NCBI GenBank assembly: GCA_017421885.1
Contig: JAFOHJ010000256.1
Span: forward strand, 1-5,014
Direction: 5' to 3'
Source of the DNA: Clostridia bacterium
GTDB lineage: Bacteria; Bacillota_A; Clostridia; Oscillospirales; Butyricicoccaceae
Length of the DNA stretch: 5,014 bases
The notes below the pieces were generated by a model that did no database searches, had not been told where the DNA came from, and saw nothing but the letters and a program-made list of their open reading frames with translations. The position numbers were made by a program, and so were the translations under genes. This document shows, one piece after another, positions 4,684-5,014 of the stretch; position 1 is the first letter of the stretch, and every line of letters begins with the position of its first letter.

Positions 4684-5014
4684 ATGAAACGTTTTTCGGC
4701 AAAGGTCTTATCGGCCATTATGGTCATGCTTATGGCCTTGAGCATGGTGTCTCCGACGGTTTTTGCCGCCGATGACGAGGTCAATGCTGTCATAGCCCAG
4801 CTTGATGCTATTGATACCCTGCAGCAGATGCAGGATAAGAGAAAGAGTTTTTCAGTCAATCAATCAACTGATAGAACCACAACAGATCTTGATGTTCTGC
4901 AGGCGCATGAAAATGCACGAATAGGCTATGAAACTTATGTTGCTGAGATGTTTGCTGCACGAATCGCGGCACAGCAGGCCTATGATGCCCTTACAGATGA
5001 TCAGAAGGCGCAGA
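4684..5014 (+). CDS. Secreted or cell-surface protein, N-terminal part (C-terminus outside window)
   Basis: The frame opens at ATG 4684 with AAGGAGG eight bases upstream and runs off the window, giving 110 residues. Residues 1-29 form a clear Sec signal peptide: a basic start (MKRFSAK), a hydrophobic core rich in M, L and V, and a probable cleavage after VFA or VFAA, before DDEVNAV. No lipobox cysteine is present. The mature part is predicted helical, rich in A, Q and D, with a low-complexity polar stretch SVNQSTDRTTTDLD (57-70). It ends in AYDALTDDQKAQ (99-110), which recalls the 'Y-x-A-L-T-x-x-Q-K' signature of FIVAR-type and similar helical repeats found in large surface proteins of Bacillota. 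Surface location is inferred from the signal peptide; the anchor and the function would lie in the missing part. It is transcribed divergently from the 53-codon gene. Confidence 0.85.
   Translation, partial: MKRFSAKVLSAIMVMLMALSMVSPTVFAADDEVNAVIAQLDAIDTLQQMQDKRKSFSVNQSTDRTTTDLDVLQAHENARIGYETYVAEMFAARIAAQQAYDALTDDQKAQ

Overview
The window looks like a chromosomal segment of a low-to-moderate GC member of the Bacillota, probably a Clostridia-type anaerobe. The reasons are strong GGAGG ribosome binding sites, a T-box leader, housekeeping promoters of TTGACA/TATAAT type, a tRNA with encoded CCA, and GC-rich genes separated by AT-rich gaps. This placement is inferred from sequence style; no species is identified.

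Layout from left to right. (1) Positions 1-518, minus strand: the N-terminal 172 residues of a major facilitator superfamily drug-efflux-type transporter, cut by the window edge. (2) 635-2008, minus: a complete TrpB2-type tryptophan synthase beta-like enzyme (457 aa) with a terminator at its end. Its roughly 310-base leader (2009-2318) is a T-box riboswitch with a UGG (Trp) specifier, preceded by a TTGACT-N17-TATTAT promoter. (3) 2470-3807, minus: a complete sodium:dicarboxylate/amino acid symporter of the DAACS/GltP family with its own promoter and terminator and a perfect 9-3-9 palindrome upstream. (4) 4034-4116, minus: tRNA-Leu(UAG) with promoter and terminator. (5) 4240-4401, minus: a 53-codon small gene with a strong ribosome binding site. 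Its promoter and first ten transcribed-side bases are a near-copy of the tRNA-Leu promoter and acceptor stem. (6) 4684 to the window end, plus: the start of a secreted or surface protein with a signal peptide, divergent from everything else.

Almost every minus-strand gene is a separate transcription unit with its own promoter and terminator, so this is not a pathway operon. The exception may be the MFS gene, which lacks a convincing promoter and may depend on read-through past the trpB2 terminator. Functionally, TrpB2 would condense indole with L-serine to make tryptophan when uncharged tRNA-Trp accumulates, and the symporter next to it imports an amino acid or dicarboxylate.

Gene-free stretches: 519-634 holds a terminator and a hairpin covering the MFS ribosome binding site. 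2009-2469 is T-box, promoter, a 9-base direct repeat and a terminator. 3808-4033 holds the symporter promoter, the palindrome and the tRNA terminator. 4466-4683 is the divergent intergenic region with one weak promoter candidate and two small hairpins. I see no CRISPR array, insertion sequence or phage gene. I did not find a clearly new multi-gene system; the most unusual item is the tRNA-derived promoter in front of the small gene.
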